In this document: positions 17,548 through 27,857 of the stretch, one piece after another
Layout of the letters: every line of letters starts with the position of its first letter
Position numbering within the stretch: the stretch's first letter is position 1
Source: Stappia indica
GTDB lineage: Bacteria > Pseudomonadota > Alphaproteobacteria > Rhizobiales > Stappiaceae
NCBI RefSeq assembly: GCF_001696535.1
Contig: NZ_MBQE01000001.1
Span: 248,001-312,000, forward strand
Length of the DNA stretch: 64,000 nt
Reading direction: 5' to 3'
Translations under genes and position numbers: made by a program
The notes under the pieces: generated by a model
Told to the model about the DNA's origin: nothing
The model's input: the letters and a program-made list of their open reading frames with translations, nothing else
The model's database searches: none

Positions 17548-18915
17548 CTATGAAAGACCGAGCGACTTCAGCTTTCGGTGCAGGGCGGACCGCTCCATGC
17601 CGACGAACTCCGCCGTGCGCGAGACATTTCCGCCGAAACGCTTGATCTGGGCCTGCAGATAGTCCCGCTCGAACATCTCGCGCGCTTCCCGAAGCGGCAG
17701 CGCCATCAGGTGCTCGCCGCCGCCGTTGGTCGGCAGGCTCGGCACGTCGGCCCCGATCTCGCCCGGCAGCAGATCCGCGGTGATGACCGCCTCCGGATCG
17801 CCGCGCGTGAGGATCATCAGGCGCTCGACGTTGTTGCGCAGCTGGCGGACGTTTCCGGGCCAGTCGTGGGCCTGCAGCACCGCCATCGCATCCTCGCCAA
17901 TCTTGCGGATCGGCAAGCCGGCCGACGCCGAGATCTGCTCCATGAAGAACCGCACGAGATCCGGAATGTCGTCGCGCCGCTCGGCCAGCGGCGGCACCTG
18001 CAGCGGCACCACGCCCAGCCGGTGGAACAGGTCCTCGCGGAAGCGCGCCTCGGAGATCTCGCCCTCCAGGTTGCGCGCGCTCGAGGACAGGATCCGGATA
18101 TCGACGCTGACCTTGCCGACACCGCCGACACGGGTGAAGGTCTGGTCGACAAGCACGCGCAGGATCTTGCCCTGGGTCTCGTAGGGCATGTCGGCGACTT
18201 CATCGATGTAGAGCGTGCCACCATGGGCCTCTTCCATCGCGCCGACCTTGCGGATCCGCCCGTCGGAATCCTCGATGCCGAAGAGCTCCTCTTCCATGCG
18301 TTCGGGCGTGATCGTCGCCGCGTTGATCACCACGAAGGGATTGCGCGCGCGCTGCGACATGGCGTGGATCGTGCGGGCGGTCAGCTCCTTGCCGGCGCCC
18401 GAAGGACCGATGATCAACACCCGGCTATTGGTCGGGGCGACACGCTCGATCATGTGGCGCAGGTTGTTCATCGCGCTGCTGGCGCCCAGCAGCTCCGGCG
18501 CATCGCCGCTGCGCTGGCGCAGCTGCTTGATCTCGCGCTTGAGCGAAGTGGCCTCCAGCGCGCGCTCGGTGATCAGCACCAGCCGGTCGGCCTTGAACGG
18601 CTTCTCGATATAGTCGTAGGCGCCGCGCTTGATGGCCGAAACCGCCGTCTCGACATTGCCGTGACCGGAAATGATGACGACGGGGAGCTCCGGGTCCTGG
18701 GCCTTGATGGCGTCCAGCAGCTCGAGCCCGTCCAGCCGGCTGCCCTGGAGCCAGATGTCCAGCACGACCATGGACGGTCGACGCTCCTGAATCGCGGCGA
18801 GCGCGCTATCGCTGTCGCCGGCCGTGCGCGTCTTGTAGCCCTCGTCGTCGAGGATGCCGGCGATGAGGTCGCGAATGTCGGCCTCGTCGTCAACGATCAG
18901 GATATCATACGCCAT
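17548..18915 (-). CDS. ntrX: Nitrogen-regulation response regulator NtrX
   Basis: Response regulator partnered with NtrY, involved in nitrogen, respiration and envelope control. The 455 residues comprise a receiver domain (ILIVDDEADIRDLIAGILDD; phosphoacceptor in MVVLDIW), a AAA+ domain (LIIGPSGAGKELTARTIHAM; GGTLYIDEVADMPYETQ) and a Fis-type helix-turn-helix ending VGMERSALHRKLKSLGLS. The loop that in NtrC reads GAFTGA is replaced by IEDSDGRIRKVGA, the normal state in alphaproteobacterial NtrX, so sigma-54 activation is unlikely. ATG 18915 overlaps the ntrY stop by 11 bases; an in-frame TTG at 18924 is possible. Confidence 0.96.
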   Translation of the reverse strand: MAYDILIVDDEADIRDLIAGILDDEGYKTRTAGDSDSALAAIQERRPSMVVLDIWLQGSRLDGLELLDAIKAQDPELPVVIISGHGNVETAVSAIKRGAYDYIEKPFKADRLVLITERALEATSLKREIKQLRQRSGDAPELLGASSAMNNLRHMIERVAPTNSRVLIIGPSGAGKELTARTIHAMSQRARNPFVVINAATITPERMEEELFGIEDSDGRIRKVGAMEEAHGGTLYIDEVADMPYETQGKILRVLVDQTFTRVGGVGKVSVDIRILSSSARNLEGEISEARFREDLFHRLGVVPLQVPPLAERRDDIPDLVRFFMEQISASAGLPIRKIGEDAMAVLQAHDWPGNVRQLRNNVERLMILTRGDPEAVITADLLPGEIGADVPSLPTNGGGEHLMALPLREAREMFERDYLQAQIKRFGGNVSRTAEFVGMERSALHRKLKSLGLS

Positions 18916-21196
18916 CTGTAGCAACCGTCTCCGGGGTCACGGACGCCTCGCCTGCGTCTGGCGGAAGATCCGCCGTGTTTCGTACCATCGTAAGGCGGAC
19001 CATGGCCCCTCGTCCGCCTCCAATGCTCTCGTCTCGCACCGGCGCATCGAGAAGCTCGATGCCGCCGCCATGCTCTTCCATGATCTTCTTGACGATTGCG
19101 AGACCAAGGCCGGTGCCCTTGTCCCGCGTCGTCATGTACGGCTCCAGCAGCCGCTGACGGTTCTCCACCGGCAGACCGATGCCATTGTCCACCACCTCGA
19201 TGGCGATGGTCTCGCCGTTCTGGTGCACCGTGACGTCGATCCGTCCCTTGCTGCCGCTGTCGGCCGGCACCGCCAGTACGGATTCCGTCGCGTTCTTGAT
19301 GACGTTGGTCAGCGCCTGCCCGACCAGCCTCTGGTCGAACCGCGCCTTGACGGCCACCTCCGGCAGATCGGTGCGGATCGAGATGTCCGGATTGGCGACG
19401 CTCTGCAGGAAAGCCGCCTCGCGCACGGTGGTGCGCAGATCGCTGGTGCTCATCGTCGGCTTCGGCATGCGGGCGAAGGACGAGAACTCGTCGACCATGC
19501 GGCCGATATCGCCGACCTGGCGGATGATCGTGTCGATGCACTGGTCGAACACGGTACGGTCGTCGTCGACGATGGTTTTGCCGTAACGCCGGCGGATACG
19601 CTCCGCAGACAGCTGGATCGGCGTCAGCGGGTTCTTGATCTCGTGGGCAATGCGGCGCGCGACGTCTGCCCAGGCGGACGTGCGCTGGGCGGTGACGAGG
19701 TCGGTGATGTCGTCCAGCGTGATCACGAAGCCGTGTTCGCTGCGCGTCGACTGTTCGCTGGTGACGCGGACGTTGACGCTGCGCTCGCGCCCATGCCGGT
19801 GCAGCGAGACCTGCGTCTCGGCCATCCGGTCGTCGGCGCGGGCCAGCACGTCCTCCACGACGGAGGCGAGCTCCGGCACCACGCGCCCGACCGGCTCGTC
19901 CAGCAGCGCGCTCTCGCTGACGTCGAGCAGCGACAGGGCGGAGCGGTTCACCAGCGTGATGCGTCCGGTGTCGTCGATGCCGATGACCCCGGCCGTCACG
20001 CCCGACAGCACCGCCTCGGTGAAGCGGCGGCGGCGGTCGATCTGGTCGTTCGCCGCCAGCAGTGCGTCGCGCTGGCCACGCAGCTGCGCCGTCATGTTGT
20101 TGAAGGTCGTACCGAGATTGGCAAGGTCTCCGGCCGACTTGTCGGTCTCGACCTGGACGTAGAGATTGCCCTTGGACACCTGATCGGCGGCGCCGATGAG
20201 CCGGCGGATCGGCGAGACCAGCTGGTTGGCGAAGCCGAAGCCGATCCAGATCGACGACAGCAGCAGCACCAGCGTGACGCCGGTATAGACGAGCGCGAAG
20301 GCCACCTGCACGCCGAACCGGCTCTGCTCCATCCGGCCGTACTGGCTGGCCCCATCCTCGGCCAGGCGCATGTAGTCGACCACGCGCTTGTCCATCGCGC
20401 GGGTGACATAGAGATACATGTCGTCATAGGCGGAGAGCTTCATCACGCCGCCAACGAGGTTGGAGACGCCCGGCGCGATCAGCACTGGTTCGCCGGCCGC
20501 GGCCTGGCCGAAGGCCTCGACCGGCGGCAGGATCACTTCCACGTCAGGGTTGACGACGACGCGGGTGATCACCGTGCCGTCGGGCTTCATCAGATAGGCG
20601 CCGCCGAGCGCCCGCAAGGTGGTCTGCGTCTGGAAGAAGCTGTCGAAGCGCGTCGGCTCGAAGTCGTAGACCGCCTTGGCCCGGTCGATATCGTTGGCCA
20701 TGGCGATGAGATCGCCGCGCAGCACGCGCGCGTGCTCTTGCAGATAGGCCTGCGCAACGGTCAGCGCATTGTCGATGATCAGCCGGGTGCGGTCCTCGAA
20801 CCAGCGGTCGAGGCCGCGGTCGAGGGTGATTGTGGCAAGGATGGCGACCAGAACCGCCGGCACCGCCGCGACGACGCTGAACAGCGTCACGATGCGACCG
20901 TGCAACCGGGCCGCGGCCCGCCCTCGCCTGCGCGCCTGCAGCAGCGCCGCGAACTCGAGCCCGATCAGCAACAGCAGGATAGCGACCAGAACGCCGTTGA
21001 TCACCATCGCGACCTGCGCGACGGGTCCGTCCGGCGCAATCGGCGTCACGCCCATCAACACGAAGAAGGTCAGCGTGATGGAGATCAGCGAGACGATGAC
21101 CAGCACGAGGCCGATGCGACGCACACGCAACCCGCTCCGACCGCTGTCGGACGGGGACTCTGCTCCGCTGGTTCTCTCGGCAAGCACAATCGGCAA
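18905..21196 (-). CDS. ntrY: Nitrogen-regulation sensor histidine kinase NtrY
   Basis: Membrane sensor kinase for NtrX. The 763-residue product has N-terminal membrane helices (about 27-50, 62-85 and 103-123), a periplasmic sensing region, another helix near 305-325, a HAMP linker, a PAS domain (AGVIGIDDTGRITLVNRSAL), the phosphoacceptor H-box [20 protein letters not shown], and the ATP-binding N, G1 and G2 boxes (NVIKNATESV, VDNGIGL, GTGLGLAIVKKIMEEHGGGI). The annotated start is TTG; a GTG three codons later is also possible. ntrX overlaps its end. Confidence 0.96.
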   Translation of the reverse strand: MPIVLAERTSGAESPSDSGRSGLRVRRIGLVLVIVSLISITLTFFVLMGVTPIAPDGPVAQVAMVINGVLVAILLLLIGLEFAALLQARRRGRAAARLHGRIVTLFSVVAAVPAVLVAILATITLDRGLDRWFEDRTRLIIDNALTVAQAYLQEHARVLRGDLIAMANDIDRAKAVYDFEPTRFDSFFQTQTTLRALGGAYLMKPDGTVITRVVVNPDVEVILPPVEAFGQAAAGEPVLIAPGVSNLVGGVMKLSAYDDMYLYVTRAMDKRVVDYMRLAEDGASQYGRMEQSRFGVQVAFALVYTGVTLVLLLSSIWIGFGFANQLVSPIRRLIGAADQVSKGNLYVQVETDKSAGDLANLGTTFNNMTAQLRGQRDALLAANDQIDRRRRFTEAVLSGVTAGVIGIDDTGRITLVNRSALSLLDVSESALLDEPVGRVVPELASVVEDVLARADDRMAETQVSLHRHGRERSVNVRVTSEQSTRSEHGFVITLDDITDLVTAQRTSAWADVARRIAHEIKNPLTPIQLSAERIRRRYGKTIVDDDRTVFDQCIDTIIRQVGDIGRMVDEFSSFARMPKPTMSTSDLRTTVREAAFLQSVANPDISIRTDLPEVAVKARFDQRLVGQALTNVIKNATESVLAVPADSGSKGRIDVTVHQNGETIAIEVVDNGIGLPVENRQRLLEPYMTTRDKGTGLGLAIVKKIMEEHGGGIELLDAPVRDESIGGGRGAMVRLTMVRNTADLPPDAGEASVTPETVATDGV

Positions 21197-21300
21197 CCGT
21201 TGCTAGAATCGGCCCAGGCGGGATGGGTGCTGGGAATGCGGCACCCTTACCACACAATGTTGCCAAATTACGACAGAGATGCCGCCGCGTGAAGCCGGCG

Positions 21301-22737
21301 TCAGCGGTTGGAGCGGATCACCTGGACGTCGAGATCCCGGATTTTCTTGCGCAATGTGTTGCGGTTCACCCCGAGCAGCTCTGCCGCTTTGATCTGGTTG
21401 CCCCGCGTTGCCGCGAGCGCCGCACCGATCAGCGGATACTCCACCTCACGCAGGATGCGGTGATAGAGACCGGGAGGCGGCAGCGCGTCGCCAAAGGCCT
21501 GGAAGTAGGTGTTGAGATAGCGCTCGACCGAGCCCGACAGGTCGATCTGTGCATTCTCCTCTTCCTCGACGTTGGGCGCCGGCTGGCTGAGCTCCTGGTC
21601 GATCAGCGCCGCGGAGATGACGTCCTGCGGATAGAGTGCGGACAGGCGACGAACGAGGTTTTCCAGCTCGCGCACATTGCCCGGCCAGCGGTAGCGGCGC
21701 AGCCGGTCGATGGCAGCCGTCTCGATCTGCTTGGCCGGCAGCCCTTCCTTCTCGGCCAACGTGAAGAAATGCCGCACCAGATCCGGGATGTCCTCGATGC
21801 GCTCGCGCAGCGGCGGCAGCCGGATCGGCACGACGTTGAGGCGGTAGTAGAGGTCCTCGCGGAAGAGGCCCTGATTGATCAGCTGGCGCAGGTCCTTGTT
21901 GGTGGCTGCGACGATGCGCACGTCGGTGCGGATCGGTACGCGCCCGCCGACGGTGGTGTATTCGCCTTGCTGCAGCACGCGCAGGAGCCGCGTCTGCGCC
22001 TCCATCGGCATGTCGCCGATTTCGTCGAGGAACAGCGTGCCGCCGTCGGCCTGCTCGAAGCGGCCGGCCGAGCGCTGCTGCGCGCCGGTGAAGGCGCCCT
22101 TCTCGTGACCGAACAGCTCTGCCTCGATCAGGTCGCGAGGGATCGCCGCCATGTTGATGGCAACGAAGGGGCCGTTGCGGCGTTTGCCGTAGTCGTGCAG
22201 GGCGCGGGCGACGAGTTCCTTGCCTGTTCCCGACTCGCCGTTGATCATCACCGACAGGTCGGTCTGCATCAGCCGGGCGAGGACCCGGTAGATTTCCTGC
22301 ATGGCCGGCGAGCGGCCGACCAGCGGGATGTTCTCGCCCGCTTCCTCCGGCTCGTCGATCTTCATCCGGCGCGGTTCGGACAGGGCGCGGCCGACGATGC
22401 TCGTCAGCTCCTTCAGGTCGAAGGGCTTGGGCAGATACTCGTAAGCCCCCTTCTCCGAGGCCCGGATCGCCGTCATGAACGTGTTCTGCGCGCTCATGAC
22501 GATGACCGGCAGATCCGGGCGCAGCTTCTTGATGCGCGGCAGGACGTCGAAGGCGTTCTCATCCGGCATCATCACGTCGGTGACGACGAGATCGCCGTCG
22601 CCCGAGCTGACCCAGCGCCAGAGCGTGGTCGCGTTGGAGGTGAGCCGGACGGTGTAACCGGCCCGAGACAGCGCCTGGTTCAGCACCGTGCGGATTGCGG
22701 CGTCGTCATCGGCAACGAGGATGGTCCCGGTCGGCAT
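21301..22737 (-). CDS. ntrC: Nitrogen-regulation response regulator NtrC
   Basis: Sigma-54 activator of nitrogen-assimilation genes. The 478 residues contain a receiver ([22 protein letters not shown]), a AAA+ domain with Walker [19 protein letters not shown], an intact GAFTGA loop ([19 protein letters not shown]), Walker [14 protein letters not shown], and a C-terminal Fis-type domain ending [19 protein letters not shown] 22737 starts just before the receiver; the longer upstream frame overlaps ntrB and was rejected. ntrB precedes it by 17 bp. Confidence 0.97.
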   Translation of the reverse strand: MPTGTILVADDDAAIRTVLNQALSRAGYTVRLTSNATTLWRWVSSGDGDLVVTDVMMPDENAFDVLPRIKKLRPDLPVIVMSAQNTFMTAIRASEKGAYEYLPKPFDLKELTSIVGRALSEPRRMKIDEPEEAGENIPLVGRSPAMQEIYRVLARLMQTDLSVMINGESGTGKELVARALHDYGKRRNGPFVAINMAAIPRDLIEAELFGHEKGAFTGAQQRSAGRFEQADGGTLFLDEIGDMPMEAQTRLLRVLQQGEYTTVGGRVPIRTDVRIVAATNKDLRQLINQGLFREDLYYRLNVVPIRLPPLRERIEDIPDLVRHFFTLAEKEGLPAKQIETAAIDRLRRYRWPGNVRELENLVRRLSALYPQDVISAALIDQELSQPAPNVEEEENAQIDLSGSVERYLNTYFQAFGDALPPPGLYHRILREVEYPLIGAALAATRGNQIKAAELLGVNRNTLRKKIRDLDVQVIRSNR

Positions 22738-22754
22738 GGTCGGTGTCCCAGAGG

Positions 22755-23870
22755 TCAGATTTCGTCCTGCGTCGCGTAGGCGGGCATCAGGATGCGGAAA
22801 ACGGTGCGGCCCGGCTGGCTGTCGCATTCGATGACGCCGCCGTGGTCGCCGATGATCTTGGCGACGAGCGCGAGCCCCAGGCCGGAGCCGTTGGCCTTGG
22901 TCGTCACGAAGGGGTCGAAGAGATGCGGCAGCAGATCCTCGGGAACGCCGGGACCGTTGTCGCGCACGCAAAATTCCAGCGGCAGGCTCACACGTTCGCG
23001 CGAACCGGGCACCGACAGGCGGATGCCGGGCCTATACGCTGTGGTCAGGGTGATCTCGCCGGTCGGCTCGCCCGCCACCGCCTCGCTGGCATTCTTCACC
23101 AGATTGAGGAACACCTGCACCAGCTGGTCGCGGTTGGCCAGGACCAGCGGCAGCGACGGATCGTATTCGACATTGATCGGGATGTTGCGCGCAAAGCCGG
23201 AATTGGCGAGGCGCTGCACATGGTCGAGCACCACGTGGATGTTGACCGGCTCGCGTTCCACGGGCCGCTCGTCGGAGAACACCTCCATCCGGTCGACCAG
23301 CTTCACGATCCGGTCGGTCTCGTCCATGATCAGCCGGGTGAGCGGACGGTCGTCCTCGGCGGCCGAAGCCTCCAGCAACTGCGCCGCGCCGCGAATGCCG
23401 GACAGCGGGTTCTTGATTTCGTGCGCCAGCATGGTCGCAAGACCGGAAACGGTACGCGCCGCGCCGCGGGACGTCAGCTGGCGGTCGATCTTTTCCGCCA
23501 TGCCGCGCTCCTGCAGCATCAGCACGACGGCGCCGGGCCGGTCGGTCACCGGTGCGGCGATGATGTCGACGATCTTCTCCGCGCCGATACGCGGCGAGCT
23601 GATGTCGACCTTGTATTCGTTGACCGGCGCGCCGCGCTCTCTCACCTGCGAGATCAGCATCAGGAGCGGACTGCCGAAGGGCACGAAATGGGAGACCGGA
23701 TGCCGGCGCAGCACCTGCGCGCTGGCGCGGAAGAAGCTTTCGGCCGCCATGTTGGCCTCGACGATGCGCCCCTGCGGGTCGACGAGGATCAACGGATGCG
23801 GCAGGGCGTCGAGGATCTGGCCGTTTGTGCCGGGGATCGGGCCGGCGGCGGCTTCGCGTGCGCCTCTCAT
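22755..23870 (-). CDS. ntrB: Nitrogen-regulation sensor kinase NtrB (GlnL)
   Basis: Cytoplasmic kinase/phosphatase for NtrC, normally governed by PII. The 371-residue product has an N-terminal PAS domain ([20 protein letters not shown]), the H-box [20 protein letters not shown] and ATP-binding boxes ([40 protein letters not shown]). It has no membrane segments. ATG 23870 overlaps the dusB stop by four bases (ATGA), the arrangement known for nifR3-ntrB in Rhizobiales. Confidence 0.97.
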   Translation of the reverse strand: MRGAREAAAGPIPGTNGQILDALPHPLILVDPQGRIVEANMAAESFFRASAQVLRRHPVSHFVPFGSPLLMLISQVRERGAPVNEYKVDISSPRIGAEKIVDIIAAPVTDRPGAVVLMLQERGMAEKIDRQLTSRGAARTVSGLATMLAHEIKNPLSGIRGAAQLLEASAAEDDRPLTRLIMDETDRIVKLVDRMEVFSDERPVEREPVNIHVVLDHVQRLANSGFARNIPINVEYDPSLPLVLANRDQLVQVFLNLVKNASEAVAGEPTGEITLTTAYRPGIRLSVPGSRERVSLPLEFCVRDNGPGVPEDLLPHLFDPFVTTKANGSGLGLALVAKIIGDHGGVIECDSQPGRTVFRILMPAYATQDEI

Positions 23871-24901
23871 GCGGCGGCCTCCAGGCTGGATACGGTCTCG
23901 GGCTCGCCCGCAAAGCATGCGCGAAGGCTCGCGGCAACGAAGCCGGCGTCTTCCGATGTGAGGATCTTCTGGCGCACCTCGCCGGGAACCGCGGCAGCGC
24001 CGGCATCGAGGTACCAGGCGATATGCTTGCGCGCGAGCCGCAGACCCTTCTGCGCGCCATAGAGCTCGCGCATCATCTCGACATGTTCGCAAACGAGCTC
24101 GCCAAGCGCCGCGCCGGACGGAACGTCGGGAGCCGGCAGGCCGTCGAGCTCGGCAGCGATTGCTCCCGGCAGCCACGGCCGGCCATAGGCGCCGCGCCCG
24201 ACCATCACTGCATCGGCGCCGGAACGGCTCATCATCTCGCGCGCATCGTCTGCCGAGGCGCAGTCGCCGTTGGCGACGAGCGGGAGGGAAATCCGCTCAC
24301 GCACCGCACGGATCGCATCCCAGTCCGCCTGCCCCTTGTAGAACTGGCAGCGGGTGCGGCCGTGCACGGTGATCATCGCAACGCCGGCCGCCTCCGCCCG
24401 CGCGGCAAGCTCAGGCGCGTTGAGCGAGTCGTGATTCCAGCCGAGGCGCATCTTCAGCGTCACCGGCACGGAGACCGCGCCGACCGTCGCCTCAACCAGG
24501 GTCAGAGCATGGTCGAGATCGCGCATAAGCGCCGAGCCGGAATAGCCGGATGTCACCTTCTTGGCCGGGCAGCCCATGTTGATGTCGATGACATCGGCGC
24601 CGGCGGCCTCCGCCAGGCGCGCCCCTTCCGCCATCCAGTGGGCCTCGCGGCCCGCGAGCTGCACCACATGCGGCGCGCCGTCGATGCCTTCGCTGCGCAA
24701 GCGCGTTTCGGGATTGCCTTCGGCAAGCTGCTCGCACGCCACCATCTCGGAAACGACGAGCCCGGCGCCGAAGCGGTGCGCCAGACGCCGGAAAGGCACA
24801 TCGGTAACGCCGGACATGGGGGCGAGAAACACGCGATTGGCGCTCTCGACAGTCCCGATCCTGATGCCGCGGCCGTTGGCGCCGCCCTGCTGAATGCTCA
24901 T
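23867..24901 (-). CDS. dusB: tRNA-dihydrouridine synthase DusB (NifR3)
   Basis: Flavin enzyme that reduces uridines in the tRNA D-loop. The 344-residue product shows the FMN-binding barrel start [20 protein letters not shown], the catalytic-cysteine region [20 protein letters not shown], and [19 protein letters not shown] 24901 is preferred; the frame is open about 120 codons further, but that part overlaps ispDF on the other strand and has no family sequence. It is the first gene of the ntr operon. Confidence 0.95.
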   Translation of the reverse strand: MSIQQGGANGRGIRIGTVESANRVFLAPMSGVTDVPFRRLAHRFGAGLVVSEMVACEQLAEGNPETRLRSEGIDGAPHVVQLAGREAHWMAEGARLAEAAGADVIDINMGCPAKKVTSGYSGSALMRDLDHALTLVEATVGAVSVPVTLKMRLGWNHDSLNAPELAARAEAAGVAMITVHGRTRCQFYKGQADWDAIRAVRERISLPLVANGDCASADDAREMMSRSGADAVMVGRGAYGRPWLPGAIAAELDGLPAPDVPSGAALGELVCEHVEMMRELYGAQKGLRLARKHIAWYLDAGAAAVPGEVRQKILTSEDAGFVAASLRACFAGEPETVSSLEAAA

Positions 24902-25040
24902 ATGATGTGCACTTTCCACTGTGCCTACAGAATAGACAATGTCGTTTACGCTGCAAGTGCGAAATTCGCGCGTCCGACATAAGCCTTGTGGATGCGCGGC
25001 GAAACCGTCAAAACCGCCGCATCCGCATTGACGACCGGAC

Positions 25041-26306
25041 ATGACGATGACCGTGCCCGACACCTTCCCGCCAAGCGCTCCCGCCCGTGCGGCGATGATT
25101 ATCGTCGCCGCAGGCAAGGGCCTGCGCGCCGGCGGCGGCCTGCCCAAGCAGTACCGCAAGCTTGGCGGCGCGACTGTGCTGCGACGCACAATCGAGGCTG
25201 CGCTTGCCTGCGAGCGCGTCTCCGCCGTTCTGGTTCTGATCGGCGACAGCGACGACACGCGTTATGCCGACAGCATCTCAGGCCTCGCCGATCCGCGCCT
25301 GTTGCCGCCCGCCAAAGGCGGCGACACACGCCAGCAAACGGTGCTGAACGGCTTGCGTGCGCTGGAAGACTTCGCCCCCGACATTGTCCTCGTCCATGAC
25401 GGCGCCCGCCCCTTCGTCTCGAAGGACGTTGTAAACGCCTCGATCGACGCGATCGTGAACGGCCATCGTGCGGCAATCGCCGCCGTCCCGGTTTCCGACA
25501 CGCTGAAGCGCGCGGACGGCGAGAGCGGTGCAATCCTCGGCACGGTGGAGCGCAGCGGGCTTTATGCCGCACAGACGCCGCAGGCCTTCCGCTATAGCGA
25601 CATTCTGGCCGCGCATGAGGCGGCGGCGCGCGAAGATCGGACCTCCTTCACCGACGATGCGGCCGTTGCCGAGTGGGTCGGCCTGCAGGTCGTGATCACA
25701 CCCGGCGAGACCGGCAACATCAAGATCACCACGGCGGAGGACCTGCGCCGCCTCGACAACGCCGCCAGGGAGCAGCACATGGAGATGGAAACGCGGGTCG
25801 CCACCGCCTACGACGTGCACGCCTTCGAAGCCGGCAGCGGGGTTATCATCGGCGGCATCACCATCCCCCATGACCGCGCTCTGAAGGGGCACTCCGATGC
25901 CGACGTCGTGCTGCACGCCCTCACCGACGCGGTGCTGGCGACCATTTGCGATGGCGACATCGGCCATCATTTCCCGCCCAGCGATCCGCAGTGGCGCGGT
26001 GCGCCGTCCGACCAGTTCCTCATCTACGCGGTCGACCGCCTGCGCCAGCGCGGCGGCCGCATCTCCCATCTCGATGTCACCATCGTCTGCGAGCGCCCGA
26101 AGATCGGCCCGCATCGCGAGACGATGCGCGCGCGTATCGCCGAGATTTGCGGCGTACCGCTGCACCGGGTATCGGTAAAGGCCACCACGTCGGAACGGCT
26201 CGGCTTCACGGGCCGGGAGGAAGGCATCGCAGCCCTGGCGACCGCCACCGTGCGCCTGCCGGCCGAGGACGACGACGAAGCACTTGCCGAAGGAGCCAGG
26301 CCGTGA
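25041..26306 (+). CDS. ispDF: Bifunctional IspD/IspF enzyme of the MEP isoprenoid pathway
   Basis: Carries out two non-consecutive steps: CTP-dependent cytidylylation of MEP (IspD) and cyclisation to MEcPP (IspF). The product is 421 residues. IspD occupies about 15-245 with MIIVAAGKGLRAGGGLPKQY and VHDGARPFV. IspF follows with ATAYDVHAFEAG, metal ligands in KGHSDADVVLHALTDA, and the closing KATTSERLGFTGREEGIA. Fusion of the two is common in alphaproteobacteria. The gene downstream begins inside its stop codon. Confidence 0.97.
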   Translation: MTMTVPDTFPPSAPARAAMIIVAAGKGLRAGGGLPKQYRKLGGATVLRRTIEAALACERVSAVLVLIGDSDDTRYADSISGLADPRLLPPAKGGDTRQQTVLNGLRALEDFAPDIVLVHDGARPFVSKDVVNASIDAIVNGHRAAIAAVPVSDTLKRADGESGAILGTVERSGLYAAQTPQAFRYSDILAAHEAAAREDRTSFTDDAAVAEWVGLQVVITPGETGNIKITTAEDLRRLDNAAREQHMEMETRVATAYDVHAFEAGSGVIIGGITIPHDRALKGHSDADVVLHALTDAVLATICDGDIGHHFPPSDPQWRGAPSDQFLIYAVDRLRQRGGRISHLDVTIVCERPKIGPHRETMRARIAEICGVPLHRVSVKATTSERLGFTGREEGIAALATATVRLPAEDDDEALAEGARP

Positions 26307-26827
26307 CCGATCTTGCCCGCATCGAGGACAGCGCCGCCCGGGTGATCCGCGAGGCAAGCGCCGCCAAGCTGATGCTGGCTACGGCCGAATCCTGCACCGG
26401 CGGCCTCATCGCCGGAGCGCTCACGGAAATCGCCGGCTCCTCCTCGGCAGTCGACCGCGGCTTCGTGACCTATTCGAACGAGGCGAAGAGCGACATGCTG
26501 GGCGTGCCGGCCGAGCTGATCGCCCGCGTCGGCGCGGTCAGCCGCGACGTCGCCATCGCCATGGCGGAAGGCGCTCTTGCCGAATCCCGCGCCGACATCA
26601 CCGTTGCGGTCACCGGCATCGCCGGGCCGGGCGGCGGCTCGGCGGACAAGCCGGTCGGCCTCGTCCACATGGCGCTGGCAGCCAGGGGCCTGCCGACCCA
26701 TCATGAGGAATTGCGCTTCGGCGATATCGGGCGCAGCGACGTGCGACTTGCCACGGTGGAGCGCGCGCTGGCCGGCCTGTCGCAGTCCATCGCTAAAGTT
26801 TTATCGGCTCGGGAAACGAGCGACTGA
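26303..26827 (+). CDS. CinA C-terminal domain protein (nicotinamide-nucleotide amidase, PncC type)
   Basis: Deamidates nicotinamide mononucleotide to recycle NAD by-products. The 174-residue product is the stand-alone CinA C-terminal domain, with the signature LMLATAESCTGGLIAGALTE, the mid-region GFVTYSNEAKSDMLGVP and the conserved VTGIAGPGGGSADKPVGLVH. The start is GTG overlapping the ispDF TGA (GTGA), so translation is coupled. The N-terminal MoCF-like half of full CinA is absent, as in many proteobacteria. Confidence 0.93.
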   Translation: MTDLARIEDSAARVIREASAAKLMLATAESCTGGLIAGALTEIAGSSSAVDRGFVTYSNEAKSDMLGVPAELIARVGAVSRDVAIAMAEGALAESRADITVAVTGIAGPGGGSADKPVGLVHMALAARGLPTHHEELRFGDIGRSDVRLATVERALAGLSQSIAKVLSARETSD

Positions 26828-26883
26828 CCACATCGGCAAGGTTTTTCCCCGGTTAATTGTTTTTTCTGGGGAATGCACCCAAG

Positions 26884-26902
26884 GTCCTGTTCAAACAGGG
26901 AC
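26884..26902 (+). promoter_or_regulatory. Hairpin overlapping the ribosome-binding site of the next gene
   Basis: GTCCTGTTCAAACAGGGAC can fold into a small stem (CCTGTT / AACAGG plus flanking GTC/GAC with a bulge) that buries the AGGGA ribosome-binding sequence of the secreted-protein gene starting at 26910. A role in translational control is only a possibility. Confidence 0.3.
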
Positions 26903-26909
26903 ATGTTAC

Positions 26910-27362
26910 ATGCGTAAGACCTGCCTGACCTTTGTGCTCGCAATTGCCCTGCCCGCAGGTGCCCTTGCCGGCGACATCCATATGATCTCGCGCCATTCCG
27001 ACGGCTCTTTTTATGGCAGCCACAAGGTGTTCACGCGAGCCGGCGAGAATCTCTACGAAATCGCGCTTTGCGGCCAGGCCTACTACGCCCGCGCGGCAAC
27101 GGTCGCCTGGATGAACTACGAGGCCGAGGAAGGCCGCGATGTCGGTCTGGAAATCAATCAGGGGAAGGGCTGGTACCGGATCTGCGAGGAGCCGAACGAG
27201 CAGGTCAAGCTCGCCGATATCGGCATCGAAGGCACCAATGCGGAAGTGATGCGCGCCAGCGAAGAGGCGATGAACCGCCGCATGCGCTTCATCTATATCC
27301 GGCAGGTGTTCTCCAAATACGGGAACTCCGGCGCAGCGTCTTCATCCTATCACGCGCGCTGA
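26910..27362 (+). CDS. Small secreted protein, unknown function
   Basis: A 150-residue protein with a signal peptide: MRKTC, a hydrophobic core to about residue 18, and a likely cut after ALA-G-AL-A near residue 20. The mature part is polar, has two cysteines (in EIALCGQAYYA and WYRICEEPNE) that could form a disulfide, and ends in a Ser/Ala-rich tail. ATG 26910 follows AGGGA. I recognise no family. It has its own upstream gap of 82 bp after cinA, and converges on the Coq10-like gene with a shared palindrome at the stops. Confidence 0.75.
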   Translation: MRKTCLTFVLAIALPAGALAGDIHMISRHSDGSFYGSHKVFTRAGENLYEIALCGQAYYARAATVAWMNYEAEEGRDVGLEINQGKGWYRICEEPNEQVKLADIGIEGTNAEVMRASEEAMNRRMRFIYIRQVFSKYGNSGAASSSYHAR

Positions 27363-27369
27363 CGTCAGC
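27358..27369. repeat. 12-bp perfect palindrome containing both stop codons of convergent genes
   Basis: GCTGACGTCAGC is its own reverse complement. It holds the TGA of the secreted-protein gene on the plus strand (27360-27362) and the TGA of the Coq10-like gene on the minus strand (27365-27367). Confidence 0.6.
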
Positions 27370-27823
27370 TCGAAGAGCCGTAGACGACGTCGGCCCGCGC
27401 CTCGAACGCATCCGAGAACTTGCGGAACGCGCGATCGAACATCGCCGACATGAGCGCGCTCAGCGTGCGGCTCTTGAACTCGTAGGTGATGTCGAACCCG
27501 ACCTCGCAGGCGCTCTCGCCGATCGGCTTGAATGTCCAGACATTCTCCAGATGCCGGAACGGCCCGTCGAGATATTCGACGAGAATGCGGCCGGCCGCCG
27601 GGTCCAGGGTCACGCGGCTGGTAAAGGTCTCGCGGAACAGCTTGTAGGCGACGGTCATGTCGGCCACGAGCATCTCGCGCCCTTCGCCGAGGTCCTTGCG
27701 CCCCCTCACCTGCAGTTTCTCGCAAAGCGGTACGAATTCGGGATATTTCTCCACATCGGCGACCAGAGCGAACATGTCTTCGCTGCTGTGATCCACCTTG
27801 TGGACGGTCTGGAATGACGGCAT
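27365..27823 (-). CDS. Coq10/RatA-type START domain protein
   Basis: A 152-residue lipid-binding START-fold protein of the polyketide-cyclase/Coq10 family, which includes a ubiquinone chaperone and E. coli RatA. It begins MPSFQTVHKVDHSSEDMFAL and has the family segments VADVEKYPEFVPLCEKLQV and FRHLENVWTFKP. ATG 27823 is the start; the open frame continues upstream into the intergenic hairpin. Position next to lipA at the end of the pdh-lip cluster is seen in many alphaproteobacteria, which favours the respiratory Coq10 role over a toxin role. Confidence 0.88.
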   Translation of the reverse strand: MPSFQTVHKVDHSSEDMFALVADVEKYPEFVPLCEKLQVRGRKDLGEGREMLVADMTVAYKLFRETFTSRVTLDPAAGRILVEYLDGPFRHLENVWTFKPIGESACEVGFDITYEFKSRTLSALMSAMFDRAFRKFSDAFEARADVVYGSSS

Positions 27824-27857
27824 GTGACTTTCGGTCCTGCGTCTTTCTCGTGTCGAC

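Noticed and set aside
17548-18915. NtrX lacking the GAFTGA loop as a possible loss of function
   Set aside because: This is the usual state of NtrX in alphaproteobacteria, not damage.
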